A stretch of DNA of 64,000 bases from CAZEDM01 sp964511075 (lineage in GTDB: Bacteria; Zixibacteria; MSB-5A5; RBG-16-43-9): NCBI GenBank assembly GCA_964511075.1, contig CAZEDM010000008.1, positions 117,159 through 181,158 of the forward strand, given 5' to 3'. The position numbers and the translations under genes were made by a program. Below the pieces are notes generated by a model, which searched no databases, had not been told where the DNA came from, and saw only the letters and a list, made by a program, of their open reading frames with translations. This document shows, one piece after another, positions 53,771-62,472 of this stretch. Every line of letters starts with the position of its first letter. The stretch's first letter is position 1.

Positions 53771-53845
53771 TGTTACTCCAACGATGTTTATTTTCGTTTA
53801 TTCCTGTTATTATTCTTAAAATAAGTTTCTTTCGTTAGAGTAACA
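53771..53845 (+). promoter_or_regulatory. Spaced inverted repeat upstream of the response regulator
   Basis: The 397 bases between 53523 and 53921 hold no gene. A 13-base inverted repeat (53771-53783 and 53833-53845, one mismatch) encloses 49 AT-rich bases. It could be a pair of operator half-sites or a long hairpin. A weak promoter-like TTGAGA lies 25 bases further downstream, but no convincing -10 follows. Confidence 0.35.
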
Positions 53846-53920
53846 AATTCCTGCCGGCTTTGCTGTTGAGAAAAAAACAATTAAAGCCGATAAGGTTATA
53901 AAGAAAGGGGCTTGGGTAAT

Positions 53921-54295
53921 ATGGGCAACAGTCTAAAAAACAAGAAAGTCCTCATCGTGGAAGACAATCCCAATATGTCCGATCTTCTTTCGGACATCCT
54001 GCTTCAGTGCCTGGACCTCAAAAGCCAAAAAGCTCAGGATGGAGAGGATGCCTTAACTATTCTAAAAGAGGGAACCTTCGATTTGGTTATTACCGACCTC
54101 AGGATGCCCAAGATGAACGGCAGGGAGCTTTTGAAGGCTCTGAAGCAGGACTTCCCCCTGCTGCCGGTAGTGGTGATAACCGGCTACGAGAACGAATATG
54201 ATCCCGAGGACGAACCCAAACCGGATGGTTTCTTGTTCAAACCCTTTAAGGTTCAGCAGATCAAGGAGCTATTAAGCGGGCTTCTCAACTCCTAA
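53921..54295 (+). CDS. Single-domain response regulator (receiver)
   Basis: A 124-residue receiver domain without an output domain. The phosphorylation Asp is in LVITDLRMPKMNG, the acidic pair in VLIVEDNPNM, the switch Thr in VVITGYENEY, and the Lys in GFLFKPFKVQQI. I chose ATG at 53921 because AAAGGGG lies 10 bases ahead; the in-frame TTG at 53912 leaves no ribosome site. No histidine kinase is encoded in the window, so it is an orphan, CheY/Spo0F-like protein. It converges with the peroxiredoxin gene. Confidence 0.9.
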   Translation: MGNSLKNKKVLIVEDNPNMSDLLSDILLQCLDLKSQKAQDGEDALTILKEGTFDLVITDLRMPKMNGRELLKALKQDFPLLPVVVITGYENEYDPEDEPKPDGFLFKPFKVQQIKELLSGLLNS

Positions 54296-54303
54296 AGATC
54301 AGT

Positions 54304-54762
54304 CTATTTCAAATCCTCTAACACCTTTAAAAGTTCGCTGTTCTCCCTTTGTTGGGGTATATCGTAAACCTGAACGTATCGAACCATACCCTCTTTATCG
54401 ATAATCACCGTAGCGCGATTGGTTATACCCATGTCTGCTAAATAGAGACCATATTTGGAGGCAACTGCTCCCTTGGGATGAAAGTCGGAAAGCAATGGAT
54501 ATTTGAGCTGAAGCTTTTCCGCAAAGGCTTTGTGGGACCAGATATTATCCACGCTGATTCCGAAGACCTGGGCATTCAGGTTCTCAAACCTTTTCAGATC
54601 ATTTATAAAACAGGTATGCTCCTTAGAGCAGACCGGGGAAAAATCTGCAGGATAAAAAGCCAAAACGATGTTCTTGCCCTTGAAATCAGATAGCTTATAT
54701 TCGATATCATCCTGCCCCTTTAACACAAAATCCGGTGCTTTCTCCCCTGGCTTGATGGGCAT
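54304..54762 (-). CDS. Peroxiredoxin (AhpC/BCP-like thioredoxin fold)
   Basis: A 152-residue peroxiredoxin. The peroxidatic cysteine is C45 in YPADFSPVCSKEHTCF, and C51, six residues on, may be resolving as in bacterioferritin comigratory protein. The fold motifs GEKAPDFVLKGQDDIEYKLS, FGISVDNIWSHKAFAEKL and LLSDFHPKGAVASKYGLYL fit the family. It would reduce hydroperoxides with thioredoxin. It is a single minus-strand gene next to a convergent response regulator. Confidence 0.92.
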   Translation of the reverse strand: MPIKPGEKAPDFVLKGQDDIEYKLSDFKGKNIVLAFYPADFSPVCSKEHTCFINDLKRFENLNAQVFGISVDNIWSHKAFAEKLQLKYPLLSDFHPKGAVASKYGLYLADMGITNRATVIIDKEGMVRYVQVYDIPQQRENSELLKVLEDLK

Positions 54763-54825
54763 TTTTTCCTCCTGGATTGGTTTCTAATCAACATCCGTAC
54801 TTAGATACAATTTTTAAGATATTCT

Positions 54826-55383
54826 TTACACTACTTCTGTTAGATCAAGCCGTTCTAATATTTTCACTGCTTTGTTAATATCAGATTCTTTAAGATTCCA
54901 ATTAAAGTCTTTCGCTTTTTGCTTTATTTCTGTAGAAGCCATTTCTTTACCCTCTCTTTTAAGGATAAAGTATGCTTTGGAAGCTACGGATAATTGTAAG
55001 TAGCTGGGATTACCTAACTTCTCAAGCGACTTAACAAGATTTTCTGTTTTCTTATAGACTCCACTAGCCTTCTGTTTTAGCAAAGTAGCCATTGCTTTCC
55101 CTTCATCAGTTAATTCATAATCATAAAGCACAGCTTCAAATCCTCTGCTATCAACAGCCCAAAGAGATTTTCTTTCTTTCACAAAACCAATACCTACGAG
55201 TTCGCTGAGAGCATAATCTACTGCTGGCGAATAAGGTCCATAATAATGAGCTTGAAACTGAAAATCTTTTTGTATCAAAATTGACAATAAATAACATTCT
55301 TTTTGAATTTTGGTCTTTCCAGAAACTTTTTCGCCCGATGCTTTTAAAAGCATTAACAAAATATCTCTTAGTTTTAATCTCAT
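54826..55383 (-). CDS. YwgA-like/Panacea-related protein
   Basis: About 185 residues starting at ATG 55383, 8 bases after AGGAG; a GTG at 55392, overlapping the HD gene stop, is the alternative. The protein resembles YwgA and distantly the Panacea domain: GKTKIQKECYLLSIL, then FQAHYYGPYSPAVDYALSEL, then GFVKERKSLWAV. A helical segment and a winged-helix-like C-terminus (DFNWNLKESDINKAVKILER) follow. In Bacillus, YwgA and the HD protein YwfO are neighbours, as here. The function is unknown; Panacea proteins include antitoxins. Both genes are visibly more AT-rich than the rest. Confidence 0.7.
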   Translation of the reverse strand: MRLKLRDILLMLLKASGEKVSGKTKIQKECYLLSILIQKDFQFQAHYYGPYSPAVDYALSELVGIGFVKERKSLWAVDSRGFEAVLYDYELTDEGKAMATLLKQKASGVYKKTENLVKSLEKLGNPSYLQLSVASKAYFILKREGKEMASTEIKQKAKDFNWNLKESDINKAVKILERLDLTEVV

Positions 55384-55388
55384 ACCCC

Positions 55389-56747
55389 TCACTCCTTTAT
55401 GTTTTTTAAAATATTTTCAATCTCTTTTTTATAGTTTTTCAATTTTTCATGTTTATCTCTGAGGTCTTTATATTCAACTGGAGCATAAATTTCAAAATAA
55501 ATGTCTTTTAATGATTCGTCAATAGATCGAAATATAGTAGATTCCTGCTCAAAATCAGATATTTTCCCATCTCTTTTTTCCACTGCAACCGCTCCTTCCG
55601 AATCACGAGACATTTCTCTAACAGATTTTATTGTAATAGAATTGGCTATTATGTATTCCTTTTGTTTAATTTTAAGTGTGTTCGATATCATTGACTCAAT
55701 CTTTTTCTTAAGTTTTTTATTCTCATGAGAGTTTATATCGAGTATTCTTCTTTTAAGTGGTGCCTTAATATGTCGCTTTAATAGTTTCATGTCAACAGAA
55801 TATATTCTTTTAAAGAATTTTCTTTCAAATAATCTCCTAAAGATATTTTGAGCATATCCTTTATGTTTTTTAGTTAAAAGCTCTGAGAAAAATTTATCAT
55901 CCCACCAATCCAAATAATGATCAAAATAATCCTCTTTGTTATCATAGCTATATAGCTTTTTTAAGAAGTTAATATCATCCTTTTCTATACCGAGTTCGAT
56001 ACCTCGAATTAACATTGCATCAGTAACACATCGGACTTTATGATAATAAACTTGCTTTATCATGTAATATTTTGCCAAAACAAACTGTTCTAATGCATTA
56101 ACACCATCATGTTTTATACATAGATGTTCATCATCGTTATCTTTATATTTATATAAAGTATTAATCAGTCTATAAAGATCGTATAAACCATACTTTACTC
56201 CACAAAAATAACTATCTCTTAAAAGATAATCTTGTTTATCCGCATCAAGCGGGCCAGTAACTATTTCCTTCATTAAAGAGAGTTCAACGTTTTTGCCATT
56301 CAAAAGACCACAGATTTGCTTCCTATCATTCGGGCTTAAAATATCTTTAAGTTCCTTATTTGTGTTAATTAGATGGGTGGTAATATCTTCATGGATTTTT
56401 TCTATATTACTGCCTGAAGAGATTTTAGAATATTTTTTTAATACATATTCAGAGACATGAGAAAAAGGACCATGCCCAATGTCATGTAAAAGAGCAGAGA
56501 ACCTTATTATGCGTCTCTTATCTTCATTCTCACTACCAGGAAGTAGTTTTTCAGCCATTATTTTAGCTACATATAATACCCCTAGCGAATGGTCAAACCG
56601 TGTATGATTTGCAGTTGGGTAAACTAAATTAGTTAAAGCCAGTTGTTTTATCTTTCTAAGTCTCTGAAAAATAGTTGTGTTAATAATTTTGAGTTCAGGG
56701 TCACTTGGCTCTATAAATCCATATATTGGATCTCTAATTTCACTCAT
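55389..56747 (-). CDS. HD-domain phosphohydrolase, dGTPase-like (YwfO type)
   Basis: A 452-residue HD-superfamily hydrolase. The metal-binding residues are visible: ANHTRFDHSLGVLYVAKIMA (His), FSALLHDIGHGPFSHVSEYV (HD) and VTGPLDADKQDYLLRDSYF (Asp). The start SEIRDPIYGFIEPSDPELKI and YWFO-like G-V-K-Y-G-L-Y-D-L stretch put it near SAMHD1/dGTPase-type enzymes. The 3' end overlaps the GTG alternative start of the YwgA-like gene by a few bases. It may hydrolyse dNTPs or other nucleotides. The AT-rich composition suggests acquisition by transfer. Confidence 0.88.
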   Translation of the reverse strand: MSEIRDPIYGFIEPSDPELKIINTTIFQRLRKIKQLALTNLVYPTANHTRFDHSLGVLYVAKIMAEKLLPGSENEDKRRIIRFSALLHDIGHGPFSHVSEYVLKKYSKISSGSNIEKIHEDITTHLINTNKELKDILSPNDRKQICGLLNGKNVELSLMKEIVTGPLDADKQDYLLRDSYFCGVKYGLYDLYRLINTLYKYKDNDDEHLCIKHDGVNALEQFVLAKYYMIKQVYYHKVRCVTDAMLIRGIELGIEKDDINFLKKLYSYDNKEDYFDHYLDWWDDKFFSELLTKKHKGYAQNIFRRLFERKFFKRIYSVDMKLLKRHIKAPLKRRILDINSHENKKLKKKIESMISNTLKIKQKEYIIANSITIKSVREMSRDSEGAVAVEKRDGKISDFEQESTIFRSIDESLKDIYFEIYAPVEYKDLRDKHEKLKNYKKEIENILKNIKE

Positions 56748-56800
56748 TGAAAATCCCTCTAAATTTACTCTTACTTTTTTATTATAATTCTTACAATGAT

Positions 56801-57412
56801 TTATTTACCCTTCAACTTCTTCGCCACCTCTGCCACTCTTTTCCCCAGAGCTTTCGCCAGATAAAGCTCGTCCTCATTGGGAAACTGGTCTCCTTTTGGT
56901 CCGGAGACCGAGGAGGCTCCATAAGGCGTGCCTCCACGTGTGGTGGTGGAGAGCTTTTGCTCAGTATAGGGTATCCCCACTATTATCATGCCGTGATGAA
57001 GCAGGGTCAGCATAGTCGAGATGATAGTGGTTTCCTGTCCGCCGTGCATGGTTCCGGTGGAGCAGAAGACCCCAGCTGGTTTTCCAGCTAATTGTCCTTT
57101 TGCCCAGATAGGCCCTGTCTGGTCCAAAAAGTTTCTCAGCTGGGCGCACATATTGCCATATCTTGTGGGAGAGCCGAAGAGAACTGCATCTGCCTGGATT
57201 AAATCCTCATTTGTAGCTATGGGGATGTCCTTCTGCTCCTCTTTAGCCTTTTTTATAGCAGGTTTTTTTTCGATTACCTCCTTGGGAAGTAATTCCTCGA
57301 CCGTTTTCAAGCTGACCTCAGTGCCCTCCACTTCCCCAACTCCCTGCGCCACTGCCCGGGCTAATCGAAAAACATGCCCGGTCATGCTGTAATAGACTAT
57401 CAGGATTCTCAT
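56801..57412 (-). CDS. wrbA: NAD(P)H:quinone oxidoreductase, WrbA type
   Basis: A 203-residue flavodoxin-fold enzyme starting at ATG 57412, with GGAGGGAGAAAA before it; a longer in-frame reading to 57538 adds 42 residues without family similarity. FMN-binding loops are ILIVYYSMTGHVFRLARA, GSPTRYGNMCAQLRNFLDQT and FCSTGTMHGGQETTII. WrbA-specific stretches GTPYGASSVSGPKGDQFPNE and ALGKRVAEVAKKL end the protein. It carries out two-electron quinone reduction. It lies 32 bases after the rubrerythrin-like gene, suggesting an oxidative-stress pair. Confidence 0.92.
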   Translation of the reverse strand: MRILIVYYSMTGHVFRLARAVAQGVGEVEGTEVSLKTVEELLPKEVIEKKPAIKKAKEEQKDIPIATNEDLIQADAVLFGSPTRYGNMCAQLRNFLDQTGPIWAKGQLAGKPAGVFCSTGTMHGGQETTIISTMLTLLHHGMIIVGIPYTEQKLSTTTRGGTPYGASSVSGPKGDQFPNEDELYLAKALGKRVAEVAKKLKGK

Positions 57413-57444
57413 TTTTCTCCCTCCTTCGGAGCTGTTCCCCGGCT

Positions 57445-57948
57445 CTAAATATCCGGGAAGAACCTGGCTTCCTCCCAGTAAGATTCCTTCAGATATCTCT
57501 GCTGGGATATCAAAGCCTTGAGATGCTCCTGCTCCCATTGAACCAGGTAATTGAAAAGGCTTTTAAGCTCAGGGTCGCCACTTTCCTCTGCGGATTTCCG
57601 GTAATATTCAATGGAGTTTTTCTCCAGAAGCGCACCGATGCTTAAGGCTGACATCTCGAAGTGCATATCCTTGATCCTCTTTACGAAATCCTCAGAGAAG
57701 ATGGGGCTGGGGCTTTCGGATTTGAAGAACTCCACTTTTTTATCCTTGAACTCCACACCGCCGGTCTTCCTCACCTTCTCATACTGGCTTTTCAGAATCT
57801 GATAATGCTTCTTCTCGTCCTCAGCCAGGGATAAAAAGACCTCCTTCCCCTTTTCGTCTTTGGTTTTCTCAGAGGCTAATCTGTAGAAATGATAGCCGTC
57901 AATCTCCACCTGCATAGCATAGGAGAGTGTGTCCAGAAGTTTTTCCAT
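57445..57948 (-). CDS. Rubrerythrin-like ferritin-fold diiron protein
   Basis: A 167-residue four-helix-bundle protein. Iron ligands are E15 in YAMQVEIDGYHFYRLA, E45-x2-H48 in LAEDEKKHYQIL, Glu in ALLEKNSIEYYRKSAEESG, and E-x2-H in WEQEHLKALISQQ. There is no rubredoxin domain, so electrons must come from another protein. This group is common in anaerobes as peroxide scavenger. The stop is followed by WrbA after 32 bases, and the gene has its own ATG behind AAAAAGGAG. Confidence 0.88.
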   Translation of the reverse strand: MEKLLDTLSYAMQVEIDGYHFYRLASEKTKDEKGKEVFLSLAEDEKKHYQILKSQYEKVRKTGGVEFKDKKVEFFKSESPSPIFSEDFVKRIKDMHFEMSALSIGALLEKNSIEYYRKSAEESGDPELKSLFNYLVQWEQEHLKALISQQRYLKESYWEEARFFPDI

Positions 57949-58037
57949 ATCGACTCCTTTTTAATTTCAACTATGATTTATATATCTCTTAATGTAAACG
58001 AGTATCTTCTGATTTTCCTTTGAACTTCTTAAATATC

Positions 58038-59771
58038 CTAAAAGCCTTTATACTTATTGGTGATGGGCAATCTACGGTCTTTTCCAAAAGCCCGGGGGGT
58101 GATCTTTATTCCCGGGGGTGCCTGTCTTCTTTTATATTCGCTTCGATCCACCATCTGAATCACCCTGGAAATTGTTTTCTCCTCAAAGCCTAAACCTTTT
58201 ATCTCTTTGAATCCCTTATCCTCCTCCACGTAATATTTCAAAATGGGGTCTAAGACCGGATAAGGCGGCAGCGTATCAGTATCCTTCTGATTAGGCTTTA
58301 GCTCAGCCGAGGGTTCCTTTTTCAGAATAGCCTCGGGGATGAACTCCTTTTTCTCAAGTGAATTTCTATATTGAGCCAGCTGATAGACCAGGGTTTTGGG
58401 TATGTCTTTTAAAACCACAAAGCCGCCCACCATATCCCCATATAAGGTAGAGTATCCCACTGCCAGCTCGCTTTTATTCCCAGTGGTGAGGACCAGCCAG
58501 CCGAACTTGTTGGAGAGCGCCATCAAAAGATTACCCCTTATCCGCGCCTGGATATTCTCCTCGGTTATATCTTCCTTTTTGCCCTTGAACTCCAAAGATA
58601 AAGTGGAAAGATAAGCCTTGTAGATTTCGTTTATAGGCAGATCGACGAATCTTATTCCCAGATTCCGGGCTAATTTTCTGGCATCTTTGTAACTTCGTTG
58701 GGAGGTGTATCCTGAGGGCATAAAGACCGATATGACGTTTCCCCTGCCTAAGGCATCTCTGGCTATGGCTGCCACTAAGGCAGAATCTATACCCCCGCTC
58801 GATCCAAAAACCGCTTTGGTGAATCCATTTTTACTAAGATAATCCTTAGTTCCTAAAAGCAGTGCTTTGTATATTTCAGCTACCGGAGCTAAGGGCTTGG
58901 CAGATTCTGTTTTTATCTTTGGTTTTTTCCTCTGGGGGGATTTTTTAGCTATGATGATTTTGCTGACAGGTTCGGATTTAAGTTTCTCTTTCTCCTTTCT
59001 CCATTTGGGGTCCTGAAGTCTTGTTCTGAAGACCTCGTCTAAATCCAGGTCTGCTATTATAAAATCTTCCTCGAACTGCCTGCCCCGGGCAATGGTTTTA
59101 CCCTGGGGGTCGAAGACCATCCCCATTCCATCGAAGACCAGCTCGTCCTGTCCGCCCACCAGGTTATTATACAAAAGAAAGACCCGGTTATCGCCTGCCC
59201 GGGTGGAAAGCATATTCTCCCTTTCCTTCCATTTGCCCATGTGATAGGGTGAGGCGTTAATGTTGACTATCAGCTCGGCTTCTCCAGCCAGCGCCTGAGC
59301 CTTGGCAGGTCCCTCAGGATACCAGATATCCTCACAGATGTTGACTCCGAAAAGCAGGTCTCCTAATTGGTAAATAGGTGTTTTTTCTCCGGGCTGGAAA
59401 TAGCGGTATTCGTCGAAGACTCCGTAGTTGGGAAGGTTGCTTTTATGATACACATCTACCAGCTTTTTGTTATGGATAACTGCGGCGGCATTATAGATTT
59501 CGCCATTTTTGTCTACGAAGCCAACTATGGCAGTCAGGTTTTCGGTTTTCTGGATTATCTTTTTCAGAGCTTTGAGGTTGTCCTCGATAAACTGGGGCTT
59601 GAGAAGCAAGTCCTCAGGAGGGTATCCGGTAACGGAAAGCTCGGGGAAACAGACAAGCTCCACTCCCAGTTTCCGGGCTTTTTCCAGATACTGGATTATC
59701 TTTCTGGTATTGCCCTCTAAATCACCTACGGTGCAGTTAATCTGAGCCATCCCCACCCTTAACGAGCGCAT
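58038..59771 (-). CDS. nadE: Glutamine-dependent NAD+ synthetase
   Basis: A 577-residue bifunctional NadE. The N-terminal nitrilase domain has Glu in CFPELSVTGYPPEDLLL (residue 44), Lys in DVYHKSNLPNYGVFDEYRYF and Cys in FGVNICEDIWYPEG; it frees ammonia from glutamine. A ~40-residue basic linker (KSPQRKKPKIKTESAK) is unusual in length. The synthetase domain carries VFGSSGGIDSALVAAIA and GNLLMALSNKFGWLVLTTGN, with KSELAVGYSTLYGDMVGG. It makes NAD from deamido-NAD. The gene stands alone, with a good start at 59771. Confidence 0.95.
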   Translation of the reverse strand: MRSLRVGMAQINCTVGDLEGNTRKIIQYLEKARKLGVELVCFPELSVTGYPPEDLLLKPQFIEDNLKALKKIIQKTENLTAIVGFVDKNGEIYNAAAVIHNKKLVDVYHKSNLPNYGVFDEYRYFQPGEKTPIYQLGDLLFGVNICEDIWYPEGPAKAQALAGEAELIVNINASPYHMGKWKERENMLSTRAGDNRVFLLYNNLVGGQDELVFDGMGMVFDPQGKTIARGRQFEEDFIIADLDLDEVFRTRLQDPKWRKEKEKLKSEPVSKIIIAKKSPQRKKPKIKTESAKPLAPVAEIYKALLLGTKDYLSKNGFTKAVFGSSGGIDSALVAAIARDALGRGNVISVFMPSGYTSQRSYKDARKLARNLGIRFVDLPINEIYKAYLSTLSLEFKGKKEDITEENIQARIRGNLLMALSNKFGWLVLTTGNKSELAVGYSTLYGDMVGGFVVLKDIPKTLVYQLAQYRNSLEKKEFIPEAILKKEPSAELKPNQKDTDTLPPYPVLDPILKYYVEEDKGFKEIKGLGFEEKTISRVIQMVDRSEYKRRQAPPGIKITPRAFGKDRRLPITNKYKGF

Positions 59772-59783
59772 CTTCTCTCCTGA

Positions 59784-59979
59784 GCTGTAAGGTTATTCTT
59801 AATTCAAAAATTTACTCAAAAAATAGTTTTTGAGCTTGCCTTTGTCAATGATTTATTCAAAAAGGTAAGGGATGATAAGGTTATATTGATTAAAGCTGAA
59901 GTCCTTGATAAAAATCCGGGGGCAGCTCAAACCCTTGAGTCTTTAGTGGATGGAAGGTATGGTATTGACAACCTTTAAG
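59784..59979 (+). other. Short open frame in an otherwise gene-free gap
   Basis: The 59772-60109 gap (338 bases) has no recognised gene. On the plus strand 64 codons are open (59784-59979, ending TAA) without a plausible start. The translation is not repeat-like: FELAFVNDLFKKVRDDKVIL, IKAEVLDKNPGAAQTLESLV and DGRYGIDNL. It may be the tail of a lost gene. Nothing else stands out. Confidence 0.2.
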
Positions 59980-60109
59980 GAATTACCTCAAAAAGCTAAT
60001 TTTTCATCTTACTATAGAGCTGGTCGTTATTACCTCAGTAACCAAAACCTGGTAATCCCTAGTCACATCTCCTCATGATAAGATATAAAAAAATCAAAAC
60101 CTCATACCA

Positions 60110-61177
60110 TTATTCAATTTGCACCCCTTTCTTCCTGTAATAGTTAACAAGTGAACCATATTCTTTTTGGCTCTTGGCTATAAACAACAATTTACCATCC
60201 TTGAGTAAGTGATACTGGGCACTGAAACTGTCATTCTTTGGTTTTACCCCCTCCTCTGGTGGCTCCTCTATACCCAAGCCAATGCTGTTCCAGCCCACTT
60301 TTGGAGGAACTGCTATAAAGGAACCCCTTAAGGTATCACCCTTGGCAACAGGTCCGGGAATCATCTCAAAGTTGATGTGCCGACCATCACGGGTTACTAT
60401 CTTCAAACCGTCAGGATAATCCACCTTGGTTATAACCCGGTAATTGACAGTGGAAGTATCATGCAAAGAGAGAGGAGGAGTTATGTGGAAAAGATTGGTT
60501 ACGTAAGTTCCGCCAAATTTAACGTATATCTCCTTTTCAGTTATAAGAGGATGATGTAGAATATCGGTTTTTGGGAAATTTCCCCTGTCTGAAAGATGAA
60601 CCAGCTCTCCATTTTCGTTAAAGCCAAAATTGAAGCAGGCCCCACCAGGGTCAAAAAAACATATCCTATTTAGTCCAACATCTCTTGGGACTATGGTGAT
60701 ACTTCCCTCATAAATCTCACCTTTCTCAATGGGATATAACCACCTGGGCTCTACAAATTGAGGAGCATCCAAAATGTTTTCGTCAGAATATACTCTAAAG
60801 AGAGGACCTTCTTTATAAATGGGGAGAGTTCCAACACGACTGGTCTTCATCTCCCAGCAGGATTTTAACTTCACATAAACATTTGATGGTTTATTTAACT
60901 CTGGTAAAGGGTCAAATCTTATCTGCCATAAATAGTGTTCCCATCCGTCACATGAGTCCACAGGTAGGTCCCATTTGTACTCAAAAACCTGCCGGATCTC
61001 CTGTTTAGGTGGAGATTGCACAACCCTGACTGTATCCTTTCCAGGTATAATTATCTTACCCTCCCTTTTTGTAGTTATCTGCCCATCTGAAAAAATCAAG
61101 CCGGGTAAAATCAAAAAACCTCCGAGGGTAATCATTAAAATAATCAAGCCCGCACCTAATTTTTTTTTGTTACTCAT
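60110..61177 (-). CDS. Exported protein of unknown function, paralogue of the next gene
   Basis: A 355-residue protein whose signal peptide or N-terminal anchor is LIILMITLGGFLILPGLIFS. Two similar halves seem to share the pattern FDPLPELNKPSNVYVKLKS, then VEPRWLYPIEKGEIYEGSIT, then LFHITPPLSLHDTSTVNYRV. The same landmarks occur in the neighbour at 61205-62125, so they are paralogues. ATG at 61177 was chosen with AGGAG nine bases ahead; a GTG at 61183 leaves three. I do not recognise the family; Ig-like beta structure is likely. Periplasmic or surface location is inferred only from the signal. Confidence 0.65.
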   Translation of the reverse strand: MSNKKKLGAGLIILMITLGGFLILPGLIFSDGQITTKREGKIIIPGKDTVRVVQSPPKQEIRQVFEYKWDLPVDSCDGWEHYLWQIRFDPLPELNKPSNVYVKLKSCWEMKTSRVGTLPIYKEGPLFRVYSDENILDAPQFVEPRWLYPIEKGEIYEGSITIVPRDVGLNRICFFDPGGACFNFGFNENGELVHLSDRGNFPKTDILHHPLITEKEIYVKFGGTYVTNLFHITPPLSLHDTSTVNYRVITKVDYPDGLKIVTRDGRHINFEMIPGPVAKGDTLRGSFIAVPPKVGWNSIGLGIEEPPEEGVKPKNDSFSAQYHLLKDGKLLFIAKSQKEYGSLVNYYRKKGVQIE

Positions 61178-61204
61178 AATCACTCACTCCTTTAGACCTT
61201 CTGT

Positions 61205-62125
61205 TTATTCCTCCGGGATAATCTCCTTATCAACTGACTTAAATCTACCTTTTTCATCCAGTTTAAATACAATCTTGAAATCTTTCTTTATAAAATCCGA
61301 GGATTTAAGTTGCGGTGTTTCTTCTGCTGTCAGGATAAGATAACCCTCGCCTGTCTTAGAAGGCATGAATTTAAAAGTACCCTTTAAGTAGTAAGTCGAA
61401 TCAGTGATTCCGGATGATTTTCTGGGAGAATCTATTACCGCAAGCCCGGAAGAGCCAGTTATAGAAATTTTGAGTTCCTGCGGGGTTTTATCCTTTATTA
61501 TTATTCCATAAAAAACGCGGGATGTATCATTTAAAGAGGGCGGAGGATTTATTCTGAAATAACCATTTATTTGTCCTTCCTCGAATCTCAATTTAATCGC
61601 ATTATCCTCGTGCATGGGTTTGTCTCCGCGCAGGAAGGTTATCTTCCCTGATTCGTCAAAATCCAAAAAGATATGAAATATAGCATCTGTCGTCTTGGTG
61701 CAGGCTGCGCTTGTTTTCACCATAATCGCAAATACATATTTCCCAGCCCTGTCCGTTTTGAAACTGAATTCTCCCTCGTAAATATCGCCTTTTTTTATTG
61801 GAGTAGTCCATCTGGGCTCGATCTCGCTGCACTCAAACGGACCCAGTTCACCTCCCTTGCTCCAGGTGTGCATAATGTTGAAGGAAGGCTCTTGATAACA
61901 GAACTGGTGAGCCTGTAATTTGAGATTTACCCTGGTGGTCTTGCCCAGTTCGGGAAGGGATTCGAAAGTCAGCCGGGCTGAATAGGGGAAAGCTTTAATC
62001 TCTTCTTCACTTAACTGAACCCCCCATTTATAGTCTATTACACTGTTTATTTCCTCTGCCACTGCCTGGGAAGAACTTAAAACAAACAGCATTAAGCATA
62101 CTATGAACAGAACAGTTTTTCTCAT
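61205..62125 (-). CDS. Exported protein of unknown function, paralogue of the previous gene
   Basis: A 306-residue protein with cleavable signal peptide (VLFIVCLMLFVLSSSQAVAE). Shared landmarks with 60110-61177 are FESLPELGKTTRVNLKLQA, IEPRWTTPIKKGDIYEGEFS and YFRINPPPSLNDTSRVFYGI. The N-termini of the mature proteins also match (DYKWGVQLS versus EYKWDLPVD). It lies 28 bases upstream of its paralogue on the same strand, probably in one transcript. No known domain is recognised. The repeated P-P-x-S-L-x-D-T-S motif would make a useful search seed. Confidence 0.7.
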   Translation of the reverse strand: MRKTVLFIVCLMLFVLSSSQAVAEEINSVIDYKWGVQLSEEEIKAFPYSARLTFESLPELGKTTRVNLKLQAHQFCYQEPSFNIMHTWSKGGELGPFECSEIEPRWTTPIKKGDIYEGEFSFKTDRAGKYVFAIMVKTSAACTKTTDAIFHIFLDFDESGKITFLRGDKPMHEDNAIKLRFEEGQINGYFRINPPPSLNDTSRVFYGIIIKDKTPQELKISITGSSGLAVIDSPRKSSGITDSTYYLKGTFKFMPSKTGEGYLILTAEETPQLKSSDFIKKDFKIVFKLDEKGRFKSVDKEIIPEE

Positions 62126-62399
62126 TTTACCTCCTTATTTAAATGAACAAATAAGGAAAACGTATCATGAGAATTTTAGAACCTCCTTTACAGACAGGTA
62201 AAAAAGCTATAAGCCCGGATAGCATTATCTTTTTCATTATGAATTATGTAACCAATACAAGAATAAGACCGGCAAGACGGTTTGTCAAGTAAAATTTTCT
62301 GTGGGATACGGAATAATTGCAGCATTTATGGCGAAATTACATAACCCGGGATTTTTTTCAAATCCGCAATCTTCAAGGGCTTTCACCTTTTTTGATTTC

Positions 62400-62427
62400 T
62401 TGACATTGGGGATTTTTACATTAAATT
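62400..62427 (+). promoter_or_regulatory. Sigma-70-type promoter of the M28 peptidase gene
   Basis: TTGACA (62400-62405) is followed by TAAATT (62422-62427) after a 16-base spacer. It is 45 bases ahead of the ATG at 62473. The rest of the 62126-62472 gap (347 bases) holds no gene that I can see. Confidence 0.6.
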
Positions 62428-62472
62428 TTTATTGAGATATGAACCTGCCTTTACAAATTTAAAGGAGGAGTT

